A stretch of 39,034 bases of DNA from Chitinophagales bacterium (GTDB lineage Bacteria > Bacteroidota > Bacteroidia > Chitinophagales > Saprospiraceae). The stretch spans positions 1 to 39,034 of the forward strand of contig JAKSDI010000103.1 in assembly GCA_022360175.1 (NCBI GenBank), written 5' to 3'. The position numbers and the translations under genes were made by a program. This document shows positions 16,827-26,200 of the stretch, piece after piece. The notes beneath the pieces are model-generated. The model did not search any database and was not told the origin of the DNA. It saw only the letters and a program-made list of their open reading frames with translations. Numbering within the stretch: the stretch's first letter is position 1; the number at the start of each line of letters is the position of its first letter.

Positions 16827-17939
16827 TCATTTTTTTGCAAAAACCATAGAAGTAGAGTCTGACAGTTTTTCATCTAATCTTAGGTATTGTTTTAGCGTGT
16901 ATAAATCTTTTTTATCTAGCAATTCAGTATTCATAGTTAACCAGCTTAAGCTGTTCGGTCCTGATAATAGGTCGAGCAATGATGAAATATCAGCTATTGG
17001 ATTACCTTCACAGCTAAGGTTCTCCAAGAAGTATAGGCGTTCTATTCCTTTAAGTGTTTGTAGATCATTGTTGATGCATGATAGGGTACGAAGTGTTCTG
17101 GCTGTTTCAATCCCTGAGAGAGAGGATAAATTTGAACAATCGACATTTAGTATTGTCAATAAAGGCGTATTGCGCAATGAAGATAAATCGGATAAATCAT
17201 GTCCACTCAGGTACAAATTTTCTAAATAGGGTATATGATTTAGACCTGACAATGATTGCAATGGAGAAGCGAGGAAATCATCAGATGAACTTTTCCCCCC
17301 CCCTTTATAGCAAGGATCAGGAGACTGTCCAATCAAAGTAAGTTCTGTTATATTGGTAAGTCTATCTATAATTTGGAAATTGTCACTCGGTAGATTAGGA
17401 GCAATGTTTACTCTATATAGGTGTTTAACTACGGATTGCCATGAAAAATCTAGCTGGTCGTATTGATCTGATTGTCTCTTGTTGCCGGCAAAGGATGGCA
17501 TCAGCCTGTCTTGTATGCGGATTAGTTCATTCATCTTCTGCCGAGCATCTTTCCTATCTGATGAAGACCATGCCCCTCCTTTAAGAATTTTATCGTCTAT
17601 GCTATTTCGCAAATCACGAATTAAGGCTTTACCTGCTTGGATTGCATTAAAATCAGAAGAGGGACTATTTAATTTGCTTAAAAGAGCATCATATGTATTT
17701 TCAATATATTGTAAAATTGGAAGCAGCTCCTCAGGATTACCCGACGATACTATTATATTTATGTTGGTATTAAACTGTACGACGGAGTTTTTTTTGCCCC
17801 GAATCACAGAGGAGTTATTTTGCACCCATTCGGGATCAGGTCTTTCAAAAATCTCTTGTCTGCTCTTTTTAAGAGGATCACAGCTTTCAGTTACAACTAG
17901 AATGGATATGAATGTTAAAAGCAGGTAATATTTTTTCAT
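16827..17939 (-). CDS. LRR lipoprotein of the unknown envelope operon (gene 3)
   Basis: A 370-residue lipoprotein (signal ending VTESC, Cys20). The first half is helical, with no known motif. From about 195 to 325 it holds SDS22-like leucine-rich repeats of about 22 residues: LSGLNHIPYLENLYLSGHDL, LRNTPLLTILNVDCSNL, IETARTLRTLSCINNDL and IERLYFLENLSCEGNPI. Such repeats usually bind proteins. A Gly/Ser loop (CYKGGGKSSSDD) interrupts the array and is encoded over a run of nine C at about 17296-17304. The stop lies 23 bases before the next start and the gene starts 13 bases after the previous stop, so it is tightly packed in the operon. Confidence 0.75.
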   Translation of the reverse strand: MKKYYLLLTFISILVVTESCDPLKKSRQEIFERPDPEWVQNNSSVIRGKKNSVVQFNTNINIIVSSGNPEELLPILQYIENTYDALLSKLNSPSSDFNAIQAGKALIRDLRNSIDDKILKGGAWSSSDRKDARQKMNELIRIQDRLMPSFAGNKRQSDQYDQLDFSWQSVVKHLYRVNIAPNLPSDNFQIIDRLTNITELTLIGQSPDPCYKGGGKSSSDDFLASPLQSLSGLNHIPYLENLYLSGHDLSDLSSLRNTPLLTILNVDCSNLSSLSGIETARTLRTLSCINNDLQTLKGIERLYFLENLSCEGNPIADISSLLDLLSGPNSLSWLTMNTELLDKKDLYTLKQYLRLDEKLSDSTSMVFAKK

Positions 17940-17951
17940 AATTAATGTGAT

Positions 17952-18413
17952 TTATGGGGCTTGCTTCAACTGGTTTTCCATTATTTTTTCCAGTTCTTTT
18001 AGTCTATTAAGTCGATCAGTAAGTGCCTTTTTATCAGAAGGAGTAGCGTTCTCGTTCTTCTTCATGTTTTCTAGGGTGTTTTTATATTCATTTATATTTT
18101 CAGTAAATTCTTCTGGTGGATTACCATTGAATGCAGTATTCCCACGGGCGCTCAAATCTGTGATAATATTGCGTAATTCAGCCCAATTTATATTTACGGA
18201 ATTATACTGAATTGACTGTTCCTCAGAGTTAATTTGCTCAGTCACATTTTTCTGATTTGTCTTATTATTTTTCCCTTTCGTAATAGCTACGTTTGATTGA
18301 TTCCTAGATGAATAGGATTTCGGATGTTGGGATTGCCGAGGAGTGCTACAACTCTGTAAAAAAGAGTAGATTATCAAAAGCAGTAGAATGGGTAAGTTCT
18401 TCTTCATAATCAT
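17952..18413 (-). CDS. Small lipoprotein of the unknown envelope operon (gene 2)
   Basis: A 153-residue lipoprotein; MIMKKNLPILLLLIIYSFLQSC supplies the lipobox. The start may be either Met1 or Met3. A Ser/Asn/Gln-rich linker follows, then a helical C-terminal half with a probable coiled coil (KKALTDRLNRLKELEKIMENQLKQ). No family is recognised. The stop of the previous gene is 2 bases upstream. Confidence 0.65.
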   Translation of the reverse strand: MIMKKNLPILLLLIIYSFLQSCSTPRQSQHPKSYSSRNQSNVAITKGKNNKTNQKNVTEQINSEEQSIQYNSVNINWAELRNIITDLSARGNTAFNGNPPEEFTENINEYKNTLENMKKNENATPSDKKALTDRLNRLKELEKIMENQLKQAP

Positions 18414-18415
18414 AT

Positions 18416-19264
18416 TTATATAGGATTGACGCTTCTTAAATTGTTGTTGAAATAAAAAACGGAATCTGCTATTTGCTGGAATTGCAGACTACAAGGGGAT
18501 AATAGATCGTTTTGCTTATCTTTTATCCATTGTTCCATAATAGATTCAGATTTGTTGGCTAATGCCATGATTCGTTCCACATTGTTAAGCTTTGCAGTGG
18601 TAATAAAATCCAGTTCTTTTTGTAGTTTACTGATGTCATGGAGCATCTCTTTTCCATAACTATCGCAATCTAATGTGACGCTTAATTCTAAGGAATAAGT
18701 CTGCCCAAACCAGCTCTTAATCTGGTCTTCCCAACGCGGATAATATGCTGCTTCATGTTTAAGATAAACCCTAGAACTATTGATGCCCAAGCTCACATAA
18801 AGAGTATCATCAACGTATATTCGATTAGGTAATTCTGCCATTGTAGATGAATGGATGAGTTTTGAAGCATCAATTTTTGAATGATTGACATACAAGCGAA
18901 CTATTGCTGAATCATTTACTTCTTGGTATTTATCGAGTCCAATTACTTGTAACGTCACATTTTGGAAACCAAGAGAAAAAGCTATAGATAATCCTATTAC
19001 TCCTCCAATAATGCTAGATATTAGTAGCATTTTTGCATAAGTGGAATACAGATCAAAAGATATTAATCCTAATTCCAATTTGAATGGTATATTCTTATTA
19101 TCAGCAGGCTTAAAAAGGAAACTTAGTAAAGCAGGTAAAAAAAAGCTCCCCATTAAGGCTAGAATTATTGGAAATTTAGCCAACCATTTATGTTGTGAAA
19201 AGATAATTAATGGTGGGATAGTGATTAGAAAAAATACCACTAAAGAGGAAAGAAATTTATTCAT
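18416..19264 (-). CDS. Membrane protein of the unknown envelope operon (gene 1)
   Basis: A 282-residue protein with about three N-terminal membrane helices (about 5-23, 32-51 and 78-100), followed by an extracytoplasmic domain with beta-rich sequence (VTLQVIGLDKYQEVNDSAIVRLYVNH; LPNRIYVDDTLYVSLG) and a helical end. It opens the five-gene minus-strand operon. A -7 element TATATTTG is on the minus strand at 19299-19306. The family is unknown to me. The layout (anchored sensor-like domain at the start of an operon of lipoproteins and secreted proteins) suggests an envelope assembly. Confidence 0.65.
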   Translation of the reverse strand: MNKFLSSLVVFFLITIPPLIIFSQHKWLAKFPIILALMGSFFLPALLSFLFKPADNKNIPFKLELGLISFDLYSTYAKMLLISSIIGGVIGLSIAFSLGFQNVTLQVIGLDKYQEVNDSAIVRLYVNHSKIDASKLIHSSTMAELPNRIYVDDTLYVSLGINSSRVYLKHEAAYYPRWEDQIKSWFGQTYSLELSVTLDCDSYGKEMLHDISKLQKELDFITTAKLNNVERIMALANKSESIMEQWIKDKQNDLLSPCSLQFQQIADSVFYFNNNLRSVNPI

Positions 19265-19298
19265 TCTTTAGTTTTAAGGATAAGTAAATCATTTACTA

Positions 19299-19306
19299 CA
19301 AATATA
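19299..19306 (-). promoter_or_regulatory. -7 element of the five-gene envelope operon
   Basis: The minus strand reads TATATTTG, matching TAnnTTTG, 35 bases before the first ATG of the operon. A -33 box is not obvious. Confidence 0.5.
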
Positions 19307-19433
19307 TGGACTTTGTTACATTGCTCATAATTTTTTCAATTAATAAAAACTGTTGAATGCGCCAGTTTTTCAATTATATTAATTTGTATATTATCTCAAT
19401 ATTGCTGTTGATGTGTTTATCGAACTTTAGAGT

Positions 19434-20497
19434 TTATTTTTTGTCTACTTTTTTCCTCTTTACAAAATTAATAAACGCCCCATCCACACTATCCGGCTCA
19501 AAACCAGTCTTCTCCGCATGCCTTAAAAAATCCTCCTCCAAAGCATACACATCCAAGCGTTTACCAGAAGCGAGAATAAGCTCCCTAGCTGTCTCAATAG
19601 TCGTTTCGACTGTTCCTCAAAGCCAGGCAACAGATCCGAAATATGTTTAGCATGATTTAAACTATCACCTTTTTGGGATGAAGTGATAGTTTCCGTTTCT
19701 CTTTTTATCCGTGCTTCCCGTCCTAATTTGCTACGTTCCAGTTCTTCCACAGCAGCAATTTGAGAACCAATGTCCGTTTTCTTTTGCCAGGAAAATTTAA
19801 CGTGAGAGACCGCCCTGCCGGAGCGAATAGGCTCTGCAGTAATTTCATATTCCGTAAGGAAAGAAACTTCTCTTACAGCAGGTTTAAGTGCTTTGTTATT
19901 AAAGTGACCAAAGGACTTTAACTTGTTTTTATCTACCCCTAAAAATGCTCTTGCTTCCTCCAGGGTGATTACCTCATTATTGATATATTGTAGGTTCTTC
20001 CGTTTTTGTAAAAACTCATATAATGCCAAGCTATACTTGCTGGACAACTCAAACATTACTTTCGTATGCAGTCTAGCAAAGATTTGAGTGTTGCGGATAA
20101 TCTTAACAAAGTCTTCAGGAAATGAATATTCAATACTGCCACAATGATCTTCCGTTTCATTGGTGCCTAGTAGCTGAATTTGACGTGTGGAAGGATTACG
20201 ATTTTTGTTGTTTCTAATTTTGATGATAACAATGGCGGACATTAAACGGCGCAGGGAGGCTTTAATATCTTGATTGTTGCTGTCTACATACTTGGTTAGC
20301 TCTTGCCTGCTGATGATATGTCGTGCGCGACTTGTGATGTTGTTCCAGGCATGACCTATTAGCAGGTTGTAAATACGTCGATCTTGCAATGTAAGGGGCG
20401 TCATTTCCACAATATCCACTAACTCCTCTGGCTTTACAATGGAGGAAAGGTCTTGTGGTACTTTAGGAAAGGTGCTTATCTGTGTGGCTGTATTCAT
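19434..20497 (-). pseudogene. Rep_3-family plasmid replication initiator, C-terminal frameshift
   Basis: Plasmid replication initiation protein with two winged-helix domains of the Rep_3 (RepB/RepE-like) type. LTLQDRRIYNLLIGHAW, the IKIRNNKNRN region, SSKYSLALYEFLQKRKN and EEARAFLGVDKNKLKSFGHFNNKALKPAVREV are characteristic. It would bind the iterons directly upstream of its start (20557-20655) and open the origin. As read it ends at 19523 after 324 residues, with an odd Trp/Cys-rich tail. One missing base at about 19608-19614 explains this: the other frame continues as ETARELILASGKRLDVYALEEDF and stops at 19434, giving about 354 residues. The conserved DNA-binding core is unaffected, so the protein may still work. 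It could be a sequencing indel. Confidence 0.85.
19664..19677 (-). repeat. Iteron-like copy inside rep
   Basis: On the minus strand this reads CCCAAAAAGGTGAT, identical to two of the origin iterons, but inside the 3' part of the rep coding sequence (coding SQKGD). It may be a decoy or handcuffing site, or a remnant of duplication. Confidence 0.5.
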
Positions 20498-20556
20498 AGA
20501 TTCTATAATCTTACAAAATCACCCAATGTAAAGTGATTTTGTGATAGTTATTCTAT

Positions 20557-20655
20557 CCCAAAAAGGTGATCTTTTTTCCCAAGAAAGTGATTTTGGGAAC
20601 CCAAGGAAGTGACCGCTCAGCCCAAAAAGGTGATGATATATCCCAAGGAAGTGAT
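20557..20655. other. Replication origin with five iterons
   Basis: Five direct repeats of consensus CCCAARRARGTGAY begin at 20557, 20578, 20600, 20621 and 20642, spaced 21-22 bp, two turns of the helix. A degenerate sixth (CCCAATGTAAAGTGAT) starts at 20522. They sit just upstream of the rep start, the classic place for an iteron-controlled theta origin bound by a Rep_3 initiator. Confidence 0.88.
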
Positions 20656-20659
20656 TTTT

Positions 20660-21305
20660 AGATAGCGAAACTCAATACAGCTTTTGTTTTCAGCCTGCCG
20701 AACACAGAACAATAGAACATATATAAGAACACAGAAGAACCTACCCTTTGCTCACATACGTTCGCTCCGCCCCACGCCTTTAGCGTGGCCTAAAATGAGT
20801 TCGCTATGCTCACAAGTCAATGAGCGCATACGCGCTATAAGCTTTTGAAAAGAGAATCTTCAAGGGCTAAGGAGCTTGGCCCCTATTGAAACCAAGGCAT
20901 CAAAACTTATCTTAATTATTGGAAGGTTCCTCCTTTGTAGCCTATTTATGTTTGCCTCACTATATTTTAGCCATGAGGCATGAAGATGAAGATTTATACT
21001 CGAACAATAAGAATCAATTTGATCTGATACTGTTGATTTTCAGGTTTATTAGAACAGGTGATCTGAACAGATATTATTTTGATGAGGTGACTCAGTGAAT
21101 TATGGAATAGAAAATTAGGTATTATAAACGTTGAAAACCGTTTTAATTTTTTAAATTCGTATTGCAATTATTTGCTAGTAGTTTTTTAAGCAGAGATAAA
21201 AATCATTTATCTGCAGTCTCAGATATATTAAGCTTTGGACGGTAAAGTAACTATTCAGACATTTGCCTTCTTAACATTTAAAAATAAACCTTAAATCCAA
21301 AATTC
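20660..21305. other. Non-coding origin-proximal region
   Basis: No gene is seen in this stretch. Two short hairpins occur: CCACGC-CTTTA-GCGTGG at 20772-20788 and AGCGC-ATAC-GCGCT at 20823-20836. The DNA from about 21,000 on is strongly AT-rich, as expected for an unwinding region or the leader of the next gene. No clean promoter for the Trypco1 gene was found. Confidence 0.5.
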
Positions 21306-21665
21306 ATGTCTGATAAAATTCATTCATATGAAATAGATGGTAACATTATCTTTATTGAAACAACTAATGTTGAAGTTGAGAAAGATGACGATAATGAAAT
21401 ACTCACAGTAAGCAGAAATAAAGATAAAGGCAACAAAGCTGGAAGAAGTTTTGATAAATTGATGAATACGCTTGAATCTATTTCTAATTCTGTTTCTGAA
21501 ACTGCCAAATCTCTTGGACCGGATGAGTTCGAAATTGAATTAGGTCTAAGTATTTCAGGTGAAATGGGTATTCCTTTCGTCACAAAAACTGCTTCTGAAG
21601 GGACCTTAAAAGTTACTATAAAGTGGAAAAAGGAAAAGAGTAACGGTGATGAACAAAGCAAATAA
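21306..21665 (+). CDS. Trypco1-domain protein (trypsin-co-occurring domain 1)
   Basis: A 119-residue protein fully covered by the Trypco1 fold: an N-terminal strand pair (YEIDGNIIFIETTNVEVEKD), a helix (DKLMNTLESISNSVSETAKSL) and the diagnostic C-terminal end EFEIELGLSISGEMGIPFVTK…GTLKVTIKWKK. In the family these small domains occur next to trypsin-like proteases and NTPases of proposed bacterial conflict systems, probably as adaptor or substrate of the protease. Here the downstream protease gene overlaps its 3' end by 17-20 bases (GTG at 21646 or ATG at 21649). That means coupled translation and supports a shared function. It is the first gene of the system. Confidence 0.85.
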   Translation: MSDKIHSYEIDGNIIFIETTNVEVEKDDDNEILTVSRNKDKGNKAGRSFDKLMNTLESISNSVSETAKSLGPDEFEIELGLSISGEMGIPFVTKTASEGTLKVTIKWKKEKSNGDEQSK

Positions 21666-23214
21666 AATTGACTTACAGGATGCTCTTGTAAGAATCCTTG
21701 ATGAAGAAGGTGAAACAATTGGTAGTGGATTGTTAATTGATAAAGAAAGAGGTTTAATCGTCACATGTTCTCATGTGATTATTGATAGAGAGGAACAAGA
21801 AAAGTCTGAAATAAAGTTACCAGAACAAGTATACTTTACTTTTTTTAAGGAAGAATTGGTTAATACTGATTACGCTGCAGAAAAAGTAATAAGAGTTGCT
21901 AGTATTCTAGAGAACTGGTTACCATTTTCTCAAGGAGATGTTATCATTTTAAAATATAGTGAAGAAATCCCTGATATTGTGAAGTCTTACCCGATCGGGA
22001 AGTCAAACAACTTATTTCATGAAGAAAAATATGTTTCTCATGGATTTCCAGAGCGAGGATTTTTAACATCGTTGCCAAGCAAAGGTAAAATTTTCCCTAA
22101 TAAGATTAAGACTAAATTTGGATTTGAAGTTATTCTAATATCTGATGAATCAGAAAATATAATTGGTGGTTTTAGTGGTGCTCCTGTTCTGAACCAAACT
22201 ACTGGAAATATCATTGGGATTATTTCTTGGATATTTCCCCCAGATAGTAAAACAAGTAAACTAAAGAAAAATGTTGTAATAATACCCAGTGAACTTATTT
22301 TAAAGGTCATTCCTGAACCCTATGAATTGAGGCCTGCAGCTCCTACTTTGCTCCAAGAGCCAAGGATAAATCCCGATCTAAAGACTTCTAGTCAAAAAGC
22401 AGATTTTATTTACTATAATGATTCACTTGTATCAGAACAAGGTGCATGTTATATCGAATTTAGAATCTTTTCTCTTTTTGATATAAGACCTGAATTACTT
22501 TTGGGGAGAACTGCTTGGGATAATTTTTTCCCTGAATTCTATTTTTCTAGACCTAAAATTGATGATGAGCTAAGAGAGCTCGCTGAAAAAAATAAAACGA
22601 TAGTATTAACTGGACAATCCTTAACTGGGAAATCTCGTACTCTTTATCATTTTCTTAAATCTATAGATACAAATTCGCAAATAGTAATTGCTGATGTCAA
22701 ACAGTTTGGTAGAAATAGCTCTCATACCCAAAACTCTGTAAGAAATATTAGTCAATTATCACTAAGTGAAATTTTGAATCCAAATCAAGAAAAGATGTAT
22801 TTCATTTTCAATGATTTAGATAAATTCCTTAGTGTACATGAGGTTGATCAACTATTCGAACAGATAGTTTATTCTCGTCATTCCATGCTTGCCACTTGCC
22901 GCGAAGATGAATATGAGATGGTGACTGAGGAGCTGATAGATTTAGTTATTAGTTCCAAATGGAAAACAATTTATGTACCTCGATTAACAACCGAAGAAAC
23001 AATTCCATTTAGGGCAGAATTAAATAAGTATACAAATCTTAATCCTAATGAAGACGATATAGATGCTACTATTGGAAGTTATTTTCTTAATCTAGATGAA
23101 ATGAGGAAATATTTCCTGCAATTTGAAAGAGAAAAGTCCATTGAATTGCACATACTTTGGGCATTAAAGATCGAGACAGTTATTCGCAATGCTAGTAGAG
23201 GTAAATCGGATTAA
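21646..23214 (+). CDS. Trypsin-like protease / P-loop NTPase of conflict system (N-terminal part)
   Basis: A 522-residue protein (GTG at 21646; ATG at 21649 equally possible, with AAGGAAAAG just before). Residues 1-220 form a trypsin-like serine protease with His43 (VTCSHVI), Asp98 (QGDVIILKY) and Ser177 (GGFSGAPV) as the probable catalytic triad. It has no signal peptide, so it acts in the cytosol. Residues 285-500 are a P-loop NTPase: Walker A GQSLTGKS at 323-330, Walker B MYFIFNDLD near 385-392 and a sensor-like ATCREDEYE. The NTPase lacks its expected winged-helix end. That end lies in the same frame beyond the TAA at 23212-23214, at the start of the next gene. This suggests one split polypeptide with an NLR-like order: effector, NTPase, repeats. 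Confidence 0.85.
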   Translation: MMNKANKIDLQDALVRILDEEGETIGSGLLIDKERGLIVTCSHVIIDREEQEKSEIKLPEQVYFTFFKEELVNTDYAAEKVIRVASILENWLPFSQGDVIILKYSEEIPDIVKSYPIGKSNNLFHEEKYVSHGFPERGFLTSLPSKGKIFPNKIKTKFGFEVILISDESENIIGGFSGAPVLNQTTGNIIGIISWIFPPDSKTSKLKKNVVIIPSELILKVIPEPYELRPAAPTLLQEPRINPDLKTSSQKADFIYYNDSLVSEQGACYIEFRIFSLFDIRPELLLGRTAWDNFFPEFYFSRPKIDDELRELAEKNKTIVLTGQSLTGKSRTLYHFLKSIDTNSQIVIADVKQFGRNSSHTQNSVRNISQLSLSEILNPNQEKMYFIFNDLDKFLSVHEVDQLFEQIVYSRHSMLATCREDEYEMVTEELIDLVISSKWKTIYVPRLTTEETIPFRAELNKYTNLNPNEDDIDATIGSYFLNLDEMRKYFLQFEREKSIELHILWALKIETVIRNASRGKSD

Positions 23215-23232
23215 CTCAAAGAATTTGTTGAG

Positions 23233-26200
23233 TTGCTTTTAAGTAAAGGACTCTCAGAACCAACAAAGATATCAAATGAAGAATGGAAACGAGGTTTACA
23301 AAAGTTAGAAAGGATAGGGTTTGTTTACAAAGAAGATATTGAGGATAACAATGAAGCAGCAGCAGAAGAAGAGAATAATATAGAACGCTACAGAGTTGAG
23401 GATGTATACCTTAAGAGAATTGTAGTAAGCAAAGATTATTTATTGAATGAACGAAGAGGTGCGACCGAAGATGCATTGCTTTTACTTCGAGAAAAAGAGC
23501 TGTGTAAAGAAGCAGTAAACTGTTATAGCAGGTTTGTGGATGATAACTTTTCACCTGTTTCAGAGCTAAACTTAACCACCGTTTATCATAGGTTAATTGT
23601 TCGTTTAAAGACGGAATCACTACGATTGAATATATATAAAGAAATGGTAGGAAAAGGACTATTGCCAGATCTTTATGTGTTAAATCTGATGATTAGAAAA
23701 GCTGAATCATTAGAAGAAGCTGAGAATAACTACTTCAACAACATTGTCCTATATGGTTGCACACCAAACAGCCAAACGCTCACTGCTATGGTCGGTCGAA
23801 ATCGGGATTTACAAGGTGCATTAAAAACGTATAAAGAGCTGATCGAGAATTGTTCTGTTTTTCCTGACAAATATACTTTACGTGTATTCATAAAATTAGC
23901 TCGAAAAGGCGACTTTCATTATATCTGGCCAATATTTCTAAAGGTAAAAATGCATGATAAAGATAAAACGATCAAAGACGAGGGCTTATACTACGGGATC
24001 ATAGAGCTAGTAGAATTATTCTCTGATGCACGGTTAGTTTTTGAAGAATATAGAGATAATGGCGTAGCAAAATCCATACAAGATAAATATATAGCTCAAA
24101 ACGGAGATGGTGATGGCAGGAAAATGAATATCCAATTTTATGAGTCTGTCATTCATAAAAATGGTGGGGAAATACAAGATGTACTAGAGATTTATGAAAT
24201 TTTGAAATCAACTGCGAATTTTGGTCAAATAAAAGCTCATACATTTGCTTCATTGATTGACAGAACAACAGAAGATGGATTTGAAATCGCTAAGACTTTT
24301 TTACAGGATGCGAAAAACTTCCTGGGACAAAAGATACAGCCTACAGTTTATACAAATCTAATTAAGAAATGTGATTCTTTTTCTCAGGCAGTCTTTTACC
24401 TGGAGGACATGTTAAATTTTGGGTTAAATACCATCACCCCGAATCCATTTAACAAGGCACTTTCATTTGCAAAAAAACCAGAAGAAGCAAAAAGGGTTTT
24501 TGATTTAATGTCACAATTTGGTGTTCCTGACGATGAAGACACACGACCATTTAGAGTTAGGCATAGTCATTCTGTTGAGGAAGCATTTGATTACATAGAT
24601 GAGATTTATGAAAATAACAATAGTGATCTAACTCTTAGGATCGTAAATGAGGCACTTTCTTTACTCAGCAAGGAAGATAATTGGGCTAAAAGAGGTGAAT
24701 GGGCTGAATACTTTTTTATTTATATTGAAACTGAAGAATTGTATGCCGGACATACGCAAAATAAAGTAAATAGATCTTTTAGCCTTCTAATCAGGAATTT
24801 TCGAAATACAACTATTCGCCTTGAAAAAATCCGTTATGCACTTGAGTATGGTGCCACTCCTGGTGAGACAAATTATTGGTATTGTATCTTATGGAGTAGA
24901 AATTGGGAAGAGATTGAGAATACTTTCAAACTGATGGGAACGGATTCAGTCGTACCTAGAGTTGAAACAGTAGTAGATGCAGTAAGAAAATTAGTAAAGG
25001 ATAAAAACTATACATTCCTAAAATTCTCAACGTTTGTTAGTTTTCTTAATCAGTCTTTTTCCAACCTTGAAACAGAAGCTTATATGGGGCTTTTTGATGT
25101 GTTTGCAAAAACTAATGTTCGTCCAAGTGCTACAGAAGAACTAAAAAAGCTGTATGGGCAATTGAATGGGATGGGAAAAGACATTTCATCTGAAGGCTAT
25201 GAAATATTACTTTGGAAAGAAATATCAAATCAAAAGGAAAACATTGATCTAAGATTAATTCGTGAAATCTATCGTAGAGATTACAATCAGATCATCAAAA
25301 TTCCTACAACTTATTTCGAAAACTTTTTTAGACGTTGCAGCAATTATAGGACAATCTCTTTGTTATACGAAGATATGGTTTCTCTAGATGTTCCTAGGCG
25401 TGTTCAGACATTTGAAGTGATGATCGACGTAATTACTAAGAAAGGGGCTTACCCTATGTCACAGATTGAAGAAATCATACTTAAAGCAAACGAATGTAAC
25501 TCTAGTTATCCGGAACTACTTTTTGATGACCTTCTTAAGCGGCCATTTCCTGACAATAAACGAATAAATCTATATGATCGATTGCACAAAAAAGGAATCA
25601 AACTCTCTGATCAAGCCAGACAAGACATATTCTGGCTTAAAATAAATAAACATAATCAATCTAAATCCGAAAATGAAAGTCGTCAAGCATTCCTGTTAGA
25701 GTCGATTGGTGATAGGAAGGAAATACCTAATTTTTTAAACGATTGCGTGGATTTTGATGATGCAATAATTTTATTGAGACGAGCTGCTGAGAAAAACAAA
25801 AGTATTAAAGAGGAGGTGTTTGAAAAAGTAATTTGGCTTGCTACGTCTAAGGATCAAGTTGATGAAGTTGTAGAAAGATTAGCACATAGAAAAATCGAAA
25901 GAAGTATCACAGTATTATGTCGACAGATAAAATATGCTGAAGATTTCGAGGAAGCAAGGGAACTCTATAATGAGGGAATTGGTCGTGACCCTAAATTCGC
26001 ATCCACACTAGCTTATAATGTAATGCGGAGAGCTAATTCCTTCTCAGAAGCTTATAGTTTTTTTCTTGAACATACTGAAGATGAGAAAAGATTCATTCCT
26101 GCTTTTCAACATTTATTAGCGCGTCAACTCCGCAATTCCGAAGATGCAGTCATTTACTCTGATTTTTTACGATCACACTCTATTATACTTGAAAATGAAA

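Noticed and set aside
20522-20660. CRISPR-like short repeats.
   Set aside because: Repeats are 14 bp with 7-8 bp spacers, adjacent to rep; they are iterons, not a CRISPR array.
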